A DNA stretch of 64,000 nt from Salvator merianae (Eukaryota > Chordata > Lepidosauria > Squamata > Teiidae), in NCBI GenBank assembly GCA_003586115.2, contig QVOM02000116.1, forward strand, positions 47,717,692 to 47,781,691, written 5' to 3'. A program made the translations under genes and the position numbers. The notes under the pieces are model-generated. The model was not told the origin of the DNA. It made no database searches and saw only the letters and a program-made list of their open reading frames with translations. Within the stretch, counting starts at the first letter, position 1. Each line of letters opens with the position of its first letter. Below, piece after piece: positions 13,561 through 25,500 of the stretch.

Positions 13561-16500
13561 AATAATAACAATATCATAATGCCTCTTTCACCAAAGGCAG
13601 AACAACAAATATATACAATCAACAGACAAATGAATATATGTATGTGTGTATATGTATATATAAAGTGAAAACTATATATATAAAAAAAATCAACATGTAT
13701 AATTGAAATGCCTATTGTAGTTAATTCCACAGCCCATTCCAATATTTCTCTTAGATTTCCATACAGTCTCTGGAATTTCCCCTTCAAGTTAAGAAATTCA
13801 GCCAAAATTGTTTATCAACAAGAAAAGCATGTATTTTCTACCATATTTTTAGGCAAGAGGGTTGTGGGGTGACAAAATATAATCAATTTTTAAAAGAGAC
13901 TGTAGGCATGTATCAAGCACATAATACAAAACAGTGGTATTGTTTCACTTTGTCTTAAAGACTGTAAGCACATGGTTTGTAAAAAGTACCCATCATTACC
14001 ATATTTCCTTGTAAAAGCACGCATGTAAATGCCTCAAGCATTACATATTAAGCTATAAGGGTAATACAGCACACTAACTTCTGTGCAATTTCTTGTTATT
14101 TATGACAACTAGATAATCATACAGTGGAAATAATAATAATTGAATTGAATTCAAACTTAACTATACTACAGTAACTTTTACATTTTATGCAACTAAGTAC
14201 CCAACTTAAAATTTACTTTAGTTTTCAAGTTGTGATATAAGCAGCATCTTTAGAAATATATTTACGCTTACCAAATAAAACAGTACCTACGCCTTCCACT
14301 ACTTACACCAGTAATGTAAATCTTCCTGAATACCTCTTTCCTTTATGGTTAGGAGGTAAGAGGCTTCATGGAAGCTTTCTTTATGGAGCTGAATTAGGAA
14401 TGATTATGTATTACAAGACTGTTCAAAATTATTTTACTTACTACACTAACAAACCAGTTAAGCTAGCCTGTTACTTTTGTATGTTTCCGGATTTTATAGC
14501 CTTGTCAAAGGAAACACAAAAAGAAAAGAATGCAATGACATGGACAAAACCGGAGTATCTCTAATTTTAATTTAAAAAACTGTGGGCAGATGAGTGCATT
14601 ATCCCTCTGGGCACCCATAACATGTCTCCTAACAGGCTACCTAACCAAGCACTTTCCTCCCAGCCCAGTTCAATCTCAATATTAGGGCATAGGTGAGAAA
14701 AATGCTCAGGAAAACTGCAGGGCAATAAGCCACAAACATAGGAGGATGGAGTGCGGGGAGTGATCATTATAATTCGCAAGCAGCCCTTTTCTTGTCAAAA
14801 TCAAAGTCCTATTCTTTAAGACTTTATACTGGCTCCAAAGTCCTCAAAGCTATTAATCCTGAACCTATTTCCCAGACAATTTCATGGAAGGTGAGGCATG
14901 CCACACTGCAGTTCTATCTTCCTTCAAAACAAGTCTTCGTGTACAGTTTTTGAGGAGAAGCAAACAAAAAAATATGAGGAGAAATGGTTAGACAATCACA
15001 TTGCATCCCATCATCGTGCAAAGGGGGGCTTGGGGGAAAACAGTGTGGGCTATTTGCATAAATGTCACCTGGCTTGTGTGCAAGGCCCTGGTCCCACACC
15101 AGGGTCAATTCTGCATGAAAGCTTTGTTATATTCCAGCTCACCAGTTTGGCAAGATGAAGAAAAGTTTTGTGGGTTTAGAAAGCAATCTCTACATTATGA
15201 TTATGGGACTATGTCTGGCCATGCCCAGATGATCATAGATTTACAACTAGCCGCTGCATATACAAGTGATCTCTACCAACAGCCTTTTCTACTTTAGAAC
15301 CTTCCCAAAATTAAGATCAGGAAGTCTTTCATAACAGAATTCAGTAAGTTGCAAGAAACAACAACTAAAGCATTTGTCTCTCTCTCATGCTTCGTTTCTG
15401 CACAACATTAGTTGTTGTCCTTAAACCCCTCTGAAGCCTAGAGATTTCTCTTTTTATGTGCAAAAGCAGCATTTAAGAGATGCCACTGCTCCATTCATGA
15501 GGAAAAATGTTTAACATATTTTTGCCAGCACAAACCCAATCTCAACCGCAAAATTCTTTCGCATACATCTAATGCAGTGAATCAGCAATTATTTTTCTAG
15601 TGCCTCCAAATGTCAAGATTAATTTCACTATCCTTGGTAATAAAATGGTTTCAAACGACATCTTTAATCAGCAAGTAAGCATGCCTTCCTCCAATAGAGA
15701 CAAGCTGTCATGAAAGGTCACCAAAAAGTGACAGGATGGAAATTACGTTTGTAATTTCCACTGAAATATTAATTTCTCTTTTAAGTGTTTTTTCAACTTA
15801 TGTCTAGATTTTAAAGTAAAGAAATGTAGCTATACAACCAAGTTTCATTTCTATACGCATAATTCCTATTAAGAGCAATCAGTCCTGAAAGAAAGTAATA
15901 TTTATTATGCCCATTCTACTACATTTTTTACTCCTATTAGGTCGATCCTTAATAGACATCAATTATTCCAGATCTCTTAACAGCTCCAGCTGACAATGGC
16001 TTATCAAAAGAAAAACCAAGATTTAAGTGACAGAAATTAACTGGAAGACTAGTATAAAATACTTTAAAATTCTTTGAAAACTGTTACTCGGTTAGCATTT
16101 TTTTTTCATTTTTATTGGATGTAGCATTTTCTTGCTCTAGTTCACTCATGCATAAGCATATGCAATACCAAATATCCATTAAATCATTCTTGATATATTT
16201 TCATGTCACTAAATATTTTTTCTAATCTGAATTCTAAATACATACTACCGAAAAGCCCAGCTGGAGGAGGTTTAGTGCAGGATCAAATTGACCCACTCCA
16301 CTTGCACACCTCAGTGTAGGTCTTATGTTTCAGTATTGGGCAGAAGGAGGAAGCTTACACCAGTATGCTATTTTTAGATCTATTTTGCCTAACCCAAATT
16401 TATATAAATAAATAAATATTTGCTCATACGCCAAACAGTGGATTCAAGAACGTCAACTGCATTTGAGAAAGAGATGTGCTCCCATGGAAAATGAACTGTT

Positions 16501-19500
16501 ATTACTCACATGATGGTCCATTCTCAAAACGCCTCAAAATAAATTGGAACAAGTAGTTTTAAGCCCTACTGCTCCTTTTCCAGTTTTTCTGAGGTCTTTT
16601 GAGAACAAACTGTTATTACTTACATAATGGTTCAGTCTAGAAGTGCCTCAGAATAAACTGGAACAGAAACAGGAGAACTTAACTCTTCCAGTTTTTCTGA
16701 GGCTGTCTGAGAAAGTATATAATGTTGATATGAGACGTCAAAAGGGATGCACCTTAAAAGGACACACCCATTCCTCTAATGTACATCACAGAATGCACCC
16801 TGAGGATTTTACATAACGGAAGATTTTGGCCAATACTAGCCATTCCATTTGCAAACCACAAAAGGCCTTTAATCAGAGACTTCGTCAAAACCAGATTTGT
16901 TCCCCTGTATTTTCTCAAGGTAGCACACTGGGATTGTAAATAATTTGACAATTCTGCAGGTTCTACTCTGTGATGATGACAATATGAATGCAAAAGCTTA
17001 TTTTCAGGTACCACTTTTAATCTTTTGGGAAGCAGGAGAGGGGAATGTATTCCCATTATGAGCAGCCTTTGTTATGACACCTTAAGAAACAATACGCTTG
17101 TACCTAAATTAAGAATGACAAAGTGCATCTAGTTGCAACCCAGAATGTATTATTTTATTTAGGTAAAAATTCCACTAGACCAACAATGTATATCCCAGAT
17201 AGGTTTTTCCATTCATCTTTAAAAACTTTTATTTATATGGTTCTCCATCTTAAATATAATAATATTCTCAACCAATAAGTTAATATTTTGAGTGCAGCCA
17301 GATATTTTTCAAATCTTAAAAGCCAGACAATTATTTTGACCACCAGGAAAAATAATATTCCTTTCTGTTCACCTGGCCTCAGGACAGCAAAAAAATGTTC
17401 CTCCCTTCCTACATTTTCCCCACTGATCAAAATATTTTCCTGGCTCAAGGAAAATCTGTTTTATTGCTTAGGACAGCAAAAAAGGCATTTTTTTCCCCCA
17501 CCTTCAGAGACTGGAGTGGCGAGGAAGAAACAGATTCCAGGGACTGGACAGAGCAATACAAGCGTTAAGTTGCTTAGGAATTTACAGAGGATGTGTACAG
17601 TAAAACTTGGCCCAGTAGCGAATTGGCATAGGTGTAATTCATAGACATAGACATAGAGTTGAAAGGGACCTCCAGGGCCATCGAGTCCAACCCCCTGCTC
17701 AATGCAGGATTCACCAAAACATCCCAGACAGATATCCGTCCAACCTCTCCTTGAAGACCCCTAGCGAAGGTGAGCCCACCACCTCCTGTGGCAACCTGTT
17801 CCAGTGACTGATTGCCCTTACGGTCAGAAAGTTTTTCCTAATATCTAGCCTGTATCTACTCCCTTGAAGTTTCATCCCATTGTTTCTAGTCCTTCCTTCT
17901 TGCGCAACTGAGAATAGGGCCAATCCTTCTGCACTGTGACAGACCTTCAGATACCTGAAAACAGCTATCATGTCTCCTCTCAGCCTTCTCTTCTGCAGGC
18001 TAAACATTCCTAGGTCCTTTAACCGTTCCTCATAGGACATGGTTTGCAGACCACTCAAATTCCTCGACAGCAGTGTAATACGATCACTGCTGCACTTCCA
18101 GAATGAGAGACACAAAGCAGCAATTTGCATTTAGACTCCAGTGTCGGCAAATGGCACTTTGATATGTTGTGGAAGAAAGCACTAATGGCAGAACTCAAAA
18201 CCATGAAACAAGTCACATTTCATCATGCGTCCTCCCCTTATTGTACCAGCTGCTGATAAGGAGACCGCTTTACCAAACAGCACATGCAGACTTTACAATA
18301 CTCAGATAGACTAAAATATAAAATGAAGATTTAAAACTGACAACCAAAGGACTATTTAACAGCTTTTTATTGCCTGTTTGATGTGTATCTTGCCCCCAGG
18401 CCCATGGGGATGTTGACTTTTTCTGGTTTTGCTGCTGGACTGGCATCTTAGGACCTTCACTGATTTTATGATTTGTCTAGATTTCGAATGATATTCAACG
18501 GATTTTAATGGAAGTCTGCATACTATCTTGTGATTATAGTACAGAGTGATCATAATTATTTATAAATATTTTATCTGTGTATTTGTTCTGTTTATTATCT
18601 GTAAGCTGCACAGAGCTTTTATGAAGTATAATATATATTTATATATTTTATATAAATAAAAAAAAAAGGAGACCTCAAACTTTGAAAAAAATAGGGTTTT
18701 GTTGCAGACATCAAACCCAGAAGGCTCTTAATTCATTACAATTCTTTTTAACAAAATGTAATTGTTTTAAACAAAACATTAAATTTCCAGCATCATAATT
18801 GCTATCCAAAAATCTTACCCAAAGTTTCTGGGATGTTTCTTCGTTCCCGTGTTACATCCGAGAGTCTAATTATTGTTCCCTCTTTCCGCTCAGTTGTGAA
18901 ACGTGATCGACCAGATTTTTCATCATCTTCCTCCTCTTCATCAGACTCCTCTTTAGCTTCTTCTTGAATTTCCAGATTTTTAATGGCTACCTGTTAACAC
19001 AGAAGCAGCATGTTAGAATTTACAGGGGCCACGTTCACACTCGATGCGTCAATGTGCGTGAAGCTTCAGACTTCTGTCTACCCCACTCTTTCTCTCCCAG
19101 ACAGGAGAACTTTGCTAGCACTGATCTGCAATTTCACAAAACCTCGAGTTACTAAATATTACAACCTAGGGATCATAACTTAAAATGAACTCTAGTTAGT
19201 CTTAATTCAATCCAATTTCAAATGAGGTAGGAACTCATTTTGTGCAATCTCTAACCACAAAAATCTCCAGTTCACACAGCACATCTAGATCTCAGATGCC
19301 CTGCACTTCTAGCTTTTACCAATACCCAGCCATCATTATTTAGTTAGGACACTCTCAGATGCAAAAAACCAAATGGGACAAATGCTTAGATAAAGTCACC
19401 TACACACTGCTATAGCCTCATTAGGCAGTAGAAAGACTGCAGTAGAACGCAAGATATCAAAAGTATCTGTACAATAGTGGCACAGTAGTTAAAAGCACTA

Positions 19501-22500
19501 GGCTAGAACCCAGGAGTCCCTTGGTTCGAATCCCCATTCTGCACAGAAGCTCCCTGGGTCCTCTCAGCCTCACTGCCTTGTGAGCATCTTGGGGAAGGCA
19601 AAAACAGAGGGAATAAACTCGGACAGAAAAACTGCAGTGGCACTCCTAAAATGCTTGGAATGACCATAGGGTATCACACCCGCAGCTTCTGCAGCTAACC
19701 TGGTGTCAAATGTCATGTTTACACACTTATGGACCACATGGCGAGGCCAAGAAGAAACCCCTGATGCCTATGAAACTTAAAAACATTATGGAGATTTAGC
19801 AAAGGTGAATGTTCAATGTCTATGACACGTCTGAATATTAAAATTACATGTAGATTTCAGAATTAGAAAAAGTGAAAAAGGTTGAAGATCTGTACCTAAG
19901 ACAGCAAGAAAGGAGCAGGTTATATAAACGAACTATACAAACACAAATGTGGTTAAGCCAATACAAGGAAAAACATATAGGAAACTGCAAGCTAAAAAAG
20001 GCCTGCATGCACTTTATGTATGTTGTTGGGCACCACTGAGTCATGGCCGACTTTCCAGGCAGTTTGCTCTATCACTGAGCTATAACCATCCCCCCCTTTA
20101 AGTATAGCTTTACAATGGCATAAGAACATTTCCATTTTGTTAAAAGGGACCTATTCTTTTGTATTCCATCTATACAAGCAGACCTGACACAACAGAGGCC
20201 AAAGAAGGCCAAGGGTCAGCAAAGCAAATAAACTGATGAGCCAGAATCCATTTCCTTCCGCATTTCTTCCTTGCCTTTTTAAGAGGGTTGCTCTCTTTTT
20301 GATTAGGAACCCCTTTTGTTTCACTGAAGTCTCTGTTCACATGTAGCACCTTTCACTCTTTAATAAGCATTCTCAGAGTGGTATCTGTATAAATATACAC
20401 CTCCCTTCTCTCCAGAATATACAGTCAATCTTTGATTTAAACGGGTTTTTCCAGCACAGTTTCTGTATTACACAGTGGAGGAACTGTGCCTCTGTTGCTT
20501 TATTATTGTGCATTGTAGGTCTCAATTTCCCCCAAGTTGTTGGGCTGAAGAAAGGATGCAGACGCAGTCTGCTAGTGAGTCTCTTCCTTTATTTGGTTGT
20601 TGGAGCAAGGCAAAGGGTGGAGAAGGCTGATCTGCAGACAGGTGGTTGGTGCAGTGGCAACTGAGTATTTAAAATAATATCCTCTCAGTGGAGGTACGCT
20701 AGGTCACCTTATGGTTTTCTTCATCCAGGTCACTGATGCATAGTTTCCTCTGACTATAGTCCTGCCAGGGTGTGTGGGAAAGTGGGTTATATTCTAAATA
20801 CGTTTTAGTGTTCTCTGTTTTACTGTATGCTGTGACCTGCCCTCGGACCTTCAGGTAAAGGGCGGAATAGAAATGTAATAAACAAATGAAGTCAACCTGG
20901 TCTTCGCTACAGAGCAGAAGGGTGATACTCCATTGCTAAGTGGACTTCTAGTGAATCTACTGTTACGGATGGATCATTTTCTGGACTTAAGGTGTCTGTT
21001 CCTCACTGCAGGGGTAAATGACCTACTGAGGTGGTCCATCCACAGAGACTTATGGAATCTGATGCATTCTTGATGGCTATGGGGGAATTTCCAGTTGACA
21101 TGGCTGGGTTCACTTTCGAATCATGAGGTGAGCAGAACGATTGACACAATTACTCCCAAGTACCCTTGGAGATCCTGCAGACACCATGGTATAAGTGGGA
21201 GTTATGTGCGATGAGGAAGGAAGGATGATGCCCTAAGCGCAAGTGGAGAAAATCCCAATGTGAATCTGGACAACAATGTTAGGAGCCTACCACAGGGCAG
21301 TGGTGGCAGTGAAGAAGGCTTATTTTATCACCTCCATTATATCCTCTAGTGTCTGTCCAGCACAGCTGTTCTGGATGGTTAAAGGGCTATTATTATCGAG
21401 CCAGATCTATCTATGCAAGGCACGTTCAGAACAAAGTCACATTAATGTGCACGGAATTAGGCTCCACAGTTGGAAGTAGTCTGGAGGAGGTATCGAGAGC
21501 ATCATCTGATCCTGTGATTCTGGATCAGTTTCAACTGTTGCAGTCTGAGGAAGCGGACAAGCTGCTTCCAGGTCTTTGGCCAACCACTTGGCTTCTTGTT
21601 CCTTGTCCATCATGGCTAATAAAAGCTTGCCAGGGTGGTATGGCTAAGTGGATCCAGGGAGGGATACATGCTTCTCTGAGGGAGAGGGAGGTGCCAGTGC
21701 CACTGAAGGAAGTGGTGGTATGCCGCCTCCTTAAGCCAACCTTCTTAGATTCAGAGATATTAAATAAGGTGCTGGAGTCTGGTGGCTACTCAGCTTCAGG
21801 CATGCTGGAAGTAAACGGATTATCAAGACAGATTTCAGTCTGGCTTCAGGCAGGGGTACAGCACTGAGACTGCCTTGGTCACCCTGATAGATGACCTTTA
21901 TCGAGAGAGGGACAGGGGTAATGCAACTCTGTTGGTTCTCCTTGATCTCTCACACAGCTTTTGGTACCATCAACCACAGTATCTTATTGGAGCAACTTTG
22001 GGGACTGGAAGTAGGAGACACTCTTTTACAGCGGTTCTCTTCCTGTTTTTGAGGTAGGCTCCTAAGAGTAGCAGTGGGAAATTTTCGCTCAATACCTTGC
22101 TCATGAGGAGATCCTCAGGGGTCAGTTCTGTCCCCTGTGCTGTTCTACATTATATGAAGCTGCTGGGAGAGATAATTAGGAGCTTTGGAGAGAGGTGATC
22201 GTGTATCGTTACAAGGCCAATTTCCAGATGTTGATGTTAACATACACAGCCCTAAATGACTTGGACCCTGAATATCTGAAGGAGTGCCTTCTTCCATGCA
22301 TTAAGATCACAAAGAAAACTCCTTCTTCTAGTTCCACCATCCGCAGAAGTACAAAAGGTGGTGGAATGCAGGAAGGCCTTTTTAGAGCTAAGCAAAGTTC
22401 TCAAGATCTCAAGAGCTAACAGCATCTTACTGTGTGGGTGGGAAGGGAAGTAGGCTGAACATCTGCCTCTTTCTATATTCCACAGCTCATGAAAAATACT

Positions 22501-25500
22501 CTTACACTGAACTAATTCTGTAAGACTTCATTTTCTGCAAATTATGCTTCAACTGATATTCTTCAAAAACTATAAAGTAAGCTACTTGCATTTTAGGGAC
22601 TCCTGTATCTCAGTGGTGCAGTATTTGCTTTACATGCACAAAGTGCCCTGGTTCAATTGTTGCCAAGAAAACTGTCCTTGTGTGATTATACGGAGCTGAG
22701 AGCAATTTAAGGAAATCATTTATATTACTTGCACTTTCATAAAAATAAAATAATGTCTTATTGCCACACAAATCCTACACTTAGATCAGCTTTCCTCGGT
22801 CAGCTGGCAGGTGGATCTCCCTCTATAAAGTAAGGCTCCTTTGAATAAGCAAGCTTGGGTCTTGTGGGACAGACATTGGCTCTGTGCAATTGTGCAATGG
22901 CATCACATGTGAATGCAAAGAGAGAGACAAATAATGATAGTGGCCACGTTTTATGGAGAGGTGCGTTCCCTGCGTCTTTTACACAGGGCTATCCTGTTCC
23001 AAGGTAGGCTGCAGATGCCACAGGGAGCCCAAGGTCATCAAGTGAGGCACCTATCAGTCCCAGGCCTCTCTAAGCAGTTCATATTTTACAAAGTGCAGTT
23101 CTGCACAAGCCTGAATGAACCAAGTGGATTTTAAGAAAACACACTAACTTGGGTGATGACCCTCTATGATCATGGAGAAAAAAACTAACTGCCTGTCACA
23201 CCATCTAGCTAAAGCTCCAGCTTCCTAGTTTAAAAGAAACTGAGAACTAAGATGAAGAACCTTAAATCCAATAGGATAATATAATCCCCTGCGTCAAATG
23301 TTGGCTGTGAAAGCTAAGAGTGGCAGCTAGTCTCCTGCGGAAGAGAAAAGTAAAATAAAATACATCAGACAAAAATGGTCAGGTGATAATTGGTCTGCTC
23401 ATGGACGGCTGCCTTAAGTCACTCTAAATTTCTTGTCATCATCTGCTGGGAAGATGTCTTTTTATCCAAAGTTCTTGAAGTGTCAAGTGTCAAAATTCTT
23501 ATGCTATATAGTATATAGCATTTGTATTGCTGGTTTGGTCTTGCTTAAGGCTTCAAACACTTTTTCTCTGTGGCTCTTCCAGGAGGATAAGATATGTCAA
23601 CAAAAGAGAACCTTCAAAGGACAACACTGCAAAAGATTGGCTTACTAAAATCCTACTACTCAAAAATAAGTGAATATGAATCACCAGTAACAATAACTGA
23701 GCCTTTTTAGGAACAGAAAGTCACTGGCGTCTTCTGCATGCAAACAAGGTGTCCCAACTTCCAAGCTTTGAGTAGCTGCACAAAATTAAATTACTAGTAT
23801 ATACAAGGGATTCCACAGCAGTAAGGACCCTCCTCCCCAAGAGAAAAAAGTAAAAACAAATCCAGAAATTCATAGCACTAAATAGAATTAGTTGTACTTC
23901 AGTTACACAGAGACCAATTTAGGTACAGATGCTTTTGTTTGCTTGAATGATACAGCAAAGCAATGCAGGCTTGCTTTTAGGGGGCAGGTTTTCTCTCAAG
24001 AGGTGCAAATTTGCTCCAATTCCACCCCAGTATGCTGCTCAAATGCACATCACAGATAATTACAAGTCAACCTAACAAAAAGCTAGCGTACCTTAAAACT
24101 CATATTTGAGAAGAAAGGGTAAGTTAGTTGCTGGCCACTTGTATTAGTATAAGAAGGGGGAAACAGCAGAAATGATAGACATCACAAGATTCCTGAACAT
24201 CTTGAAATTTCTGTGTGCATGTCCTTACAGACATGCAAAATCATGACAAGAGCTATTTGTAGCTTGTATACTTAGACATGCTGACCATCCTGACAACACA
24301 GCTCTGATAAAGGAATATAGCTGACAAGAGATCACAGAACGCCATTTTTGTTGCTGTTTACTCCAAAGACATAACATTCAACCAAGGACAGCCAAGATCA
24401 AATGTAAACTGGAAGACACAGACTACTCCTAAAGTAATATGCACTATTCTGTCTTCAGAAGCTGAGTTTTTCCAGAGTACCTCTTCAGACTCATCTGGAA
24501 GTGTCTGGCTATCAGCAACCTCTTCTAACTCTTCTCCAGCTACATATTCTTGTTGTTCAACGACTTCTTGCTCATCAAAGGACTGCATATAATCTTCATC
24601 CTGAAATATGAGAGCTGTGGATTACTACTTTTAATTTATTCATTTATTCAAAGCTGATCCAACACTTCTAAGTTCTAAACCGGAACTGGGCCACAGAATT
24701 CTGGCCACAAAAGGTTACACTTTCCTCCAGCCTCTCCCTTCACAAAGGAGCTCTACCAGCAACTTTTTAAGCCTCAACACTTCACTACAATTAAAGCTAG
24801 GAAAGAAAAAGTAAAGAGAATCCACAAGTAGTAAGGAGGTAGGAAAAAACCAGGAACAAATGAACTATATTCCACACACATATACAAAAGCTATCTAGAT
24901 TGTTTCACATAATTTTTATCCTACTGGTTTCAAGAACCATGGTTTCAAACGTCATCTCCAACGTAAGTAGTAACTCCTCTTGAACAACCAAGAGGGCTGT
25001 AAATCCTGGTAATTCCAACAAAATGGAATCAGATGTGGCATAACCAATGCAATTGTGAAAGGTCTGAGTGGTGGGTCTGGCTAATTTAGAACAGTGTATC
25101 AGTGCTAATAATCCAATGTTTTTGCCATCTTAACATTATGACTTAAATCTATCAGAGTTTGAAAAGTTCATTTTTGCTCTATACCTCCACTTATTCCTAC
25201 TCTCATTGGCTAGGAGCTGCACTACAAGTCTGCAGTTTATACTCTGATCAAACAAACTCTTATCACCTTCAACTATCATTTTTACTAGGTTATCACGCGG
25301 TTCACTGCTTCTGAGTTTGGAAGACAAGTACGATAAAACCAACAATGAATATAATGCCACCTCATAATTTTTCTGTTAAATGATTTTCAATGGATAGATG
25401 GAAAGGAGATCATTTTCATTTCATTCAAATTGATCAGCTTCCTCAGCATTGCAATATAAACTGAAATTACACTTATGACATTTTCTGAAATGACTTCCAA

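Larger units (their letters stand above)
13042..18818 (-). other. RBM33 intron 7
   Basis: Holds a (GAT)n microsatellite at about 13530, an AT/TG-rich low-complexity patch at 13630-13690, a repeat-poor candidate element at 15540-15800, and a CR1 3' end at 17638-18115. Near 18360-18660 there is a possible L2-like 3' tail ('CTGTAAGCTGCACAGAGC' then ATATATTTATA). No exon recognised. Confidence 0.7.
18991..24480 (-). other. RBM33 intron 6
   Basis: Largely repeat-filled: tRNA-type SINEs (19475, 20030, 22600), an L2-type tail (20815), an L2-type LINE (20935-22440). 19024 starts 'GGGGCCACGTTCACACT', similar to Harbinger-like termini elsewhere in this window but with no partner found. 22700-24480 is AT-rich sequence without a recognised feature. 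Confidence 0.7.

Noticed and set aside
21349..21867. 172-codon plus-strand ORF as a possible gene
   Set aside because: Its blocks are those of an L2-type LINE ORF2, with the frame broken before and after.
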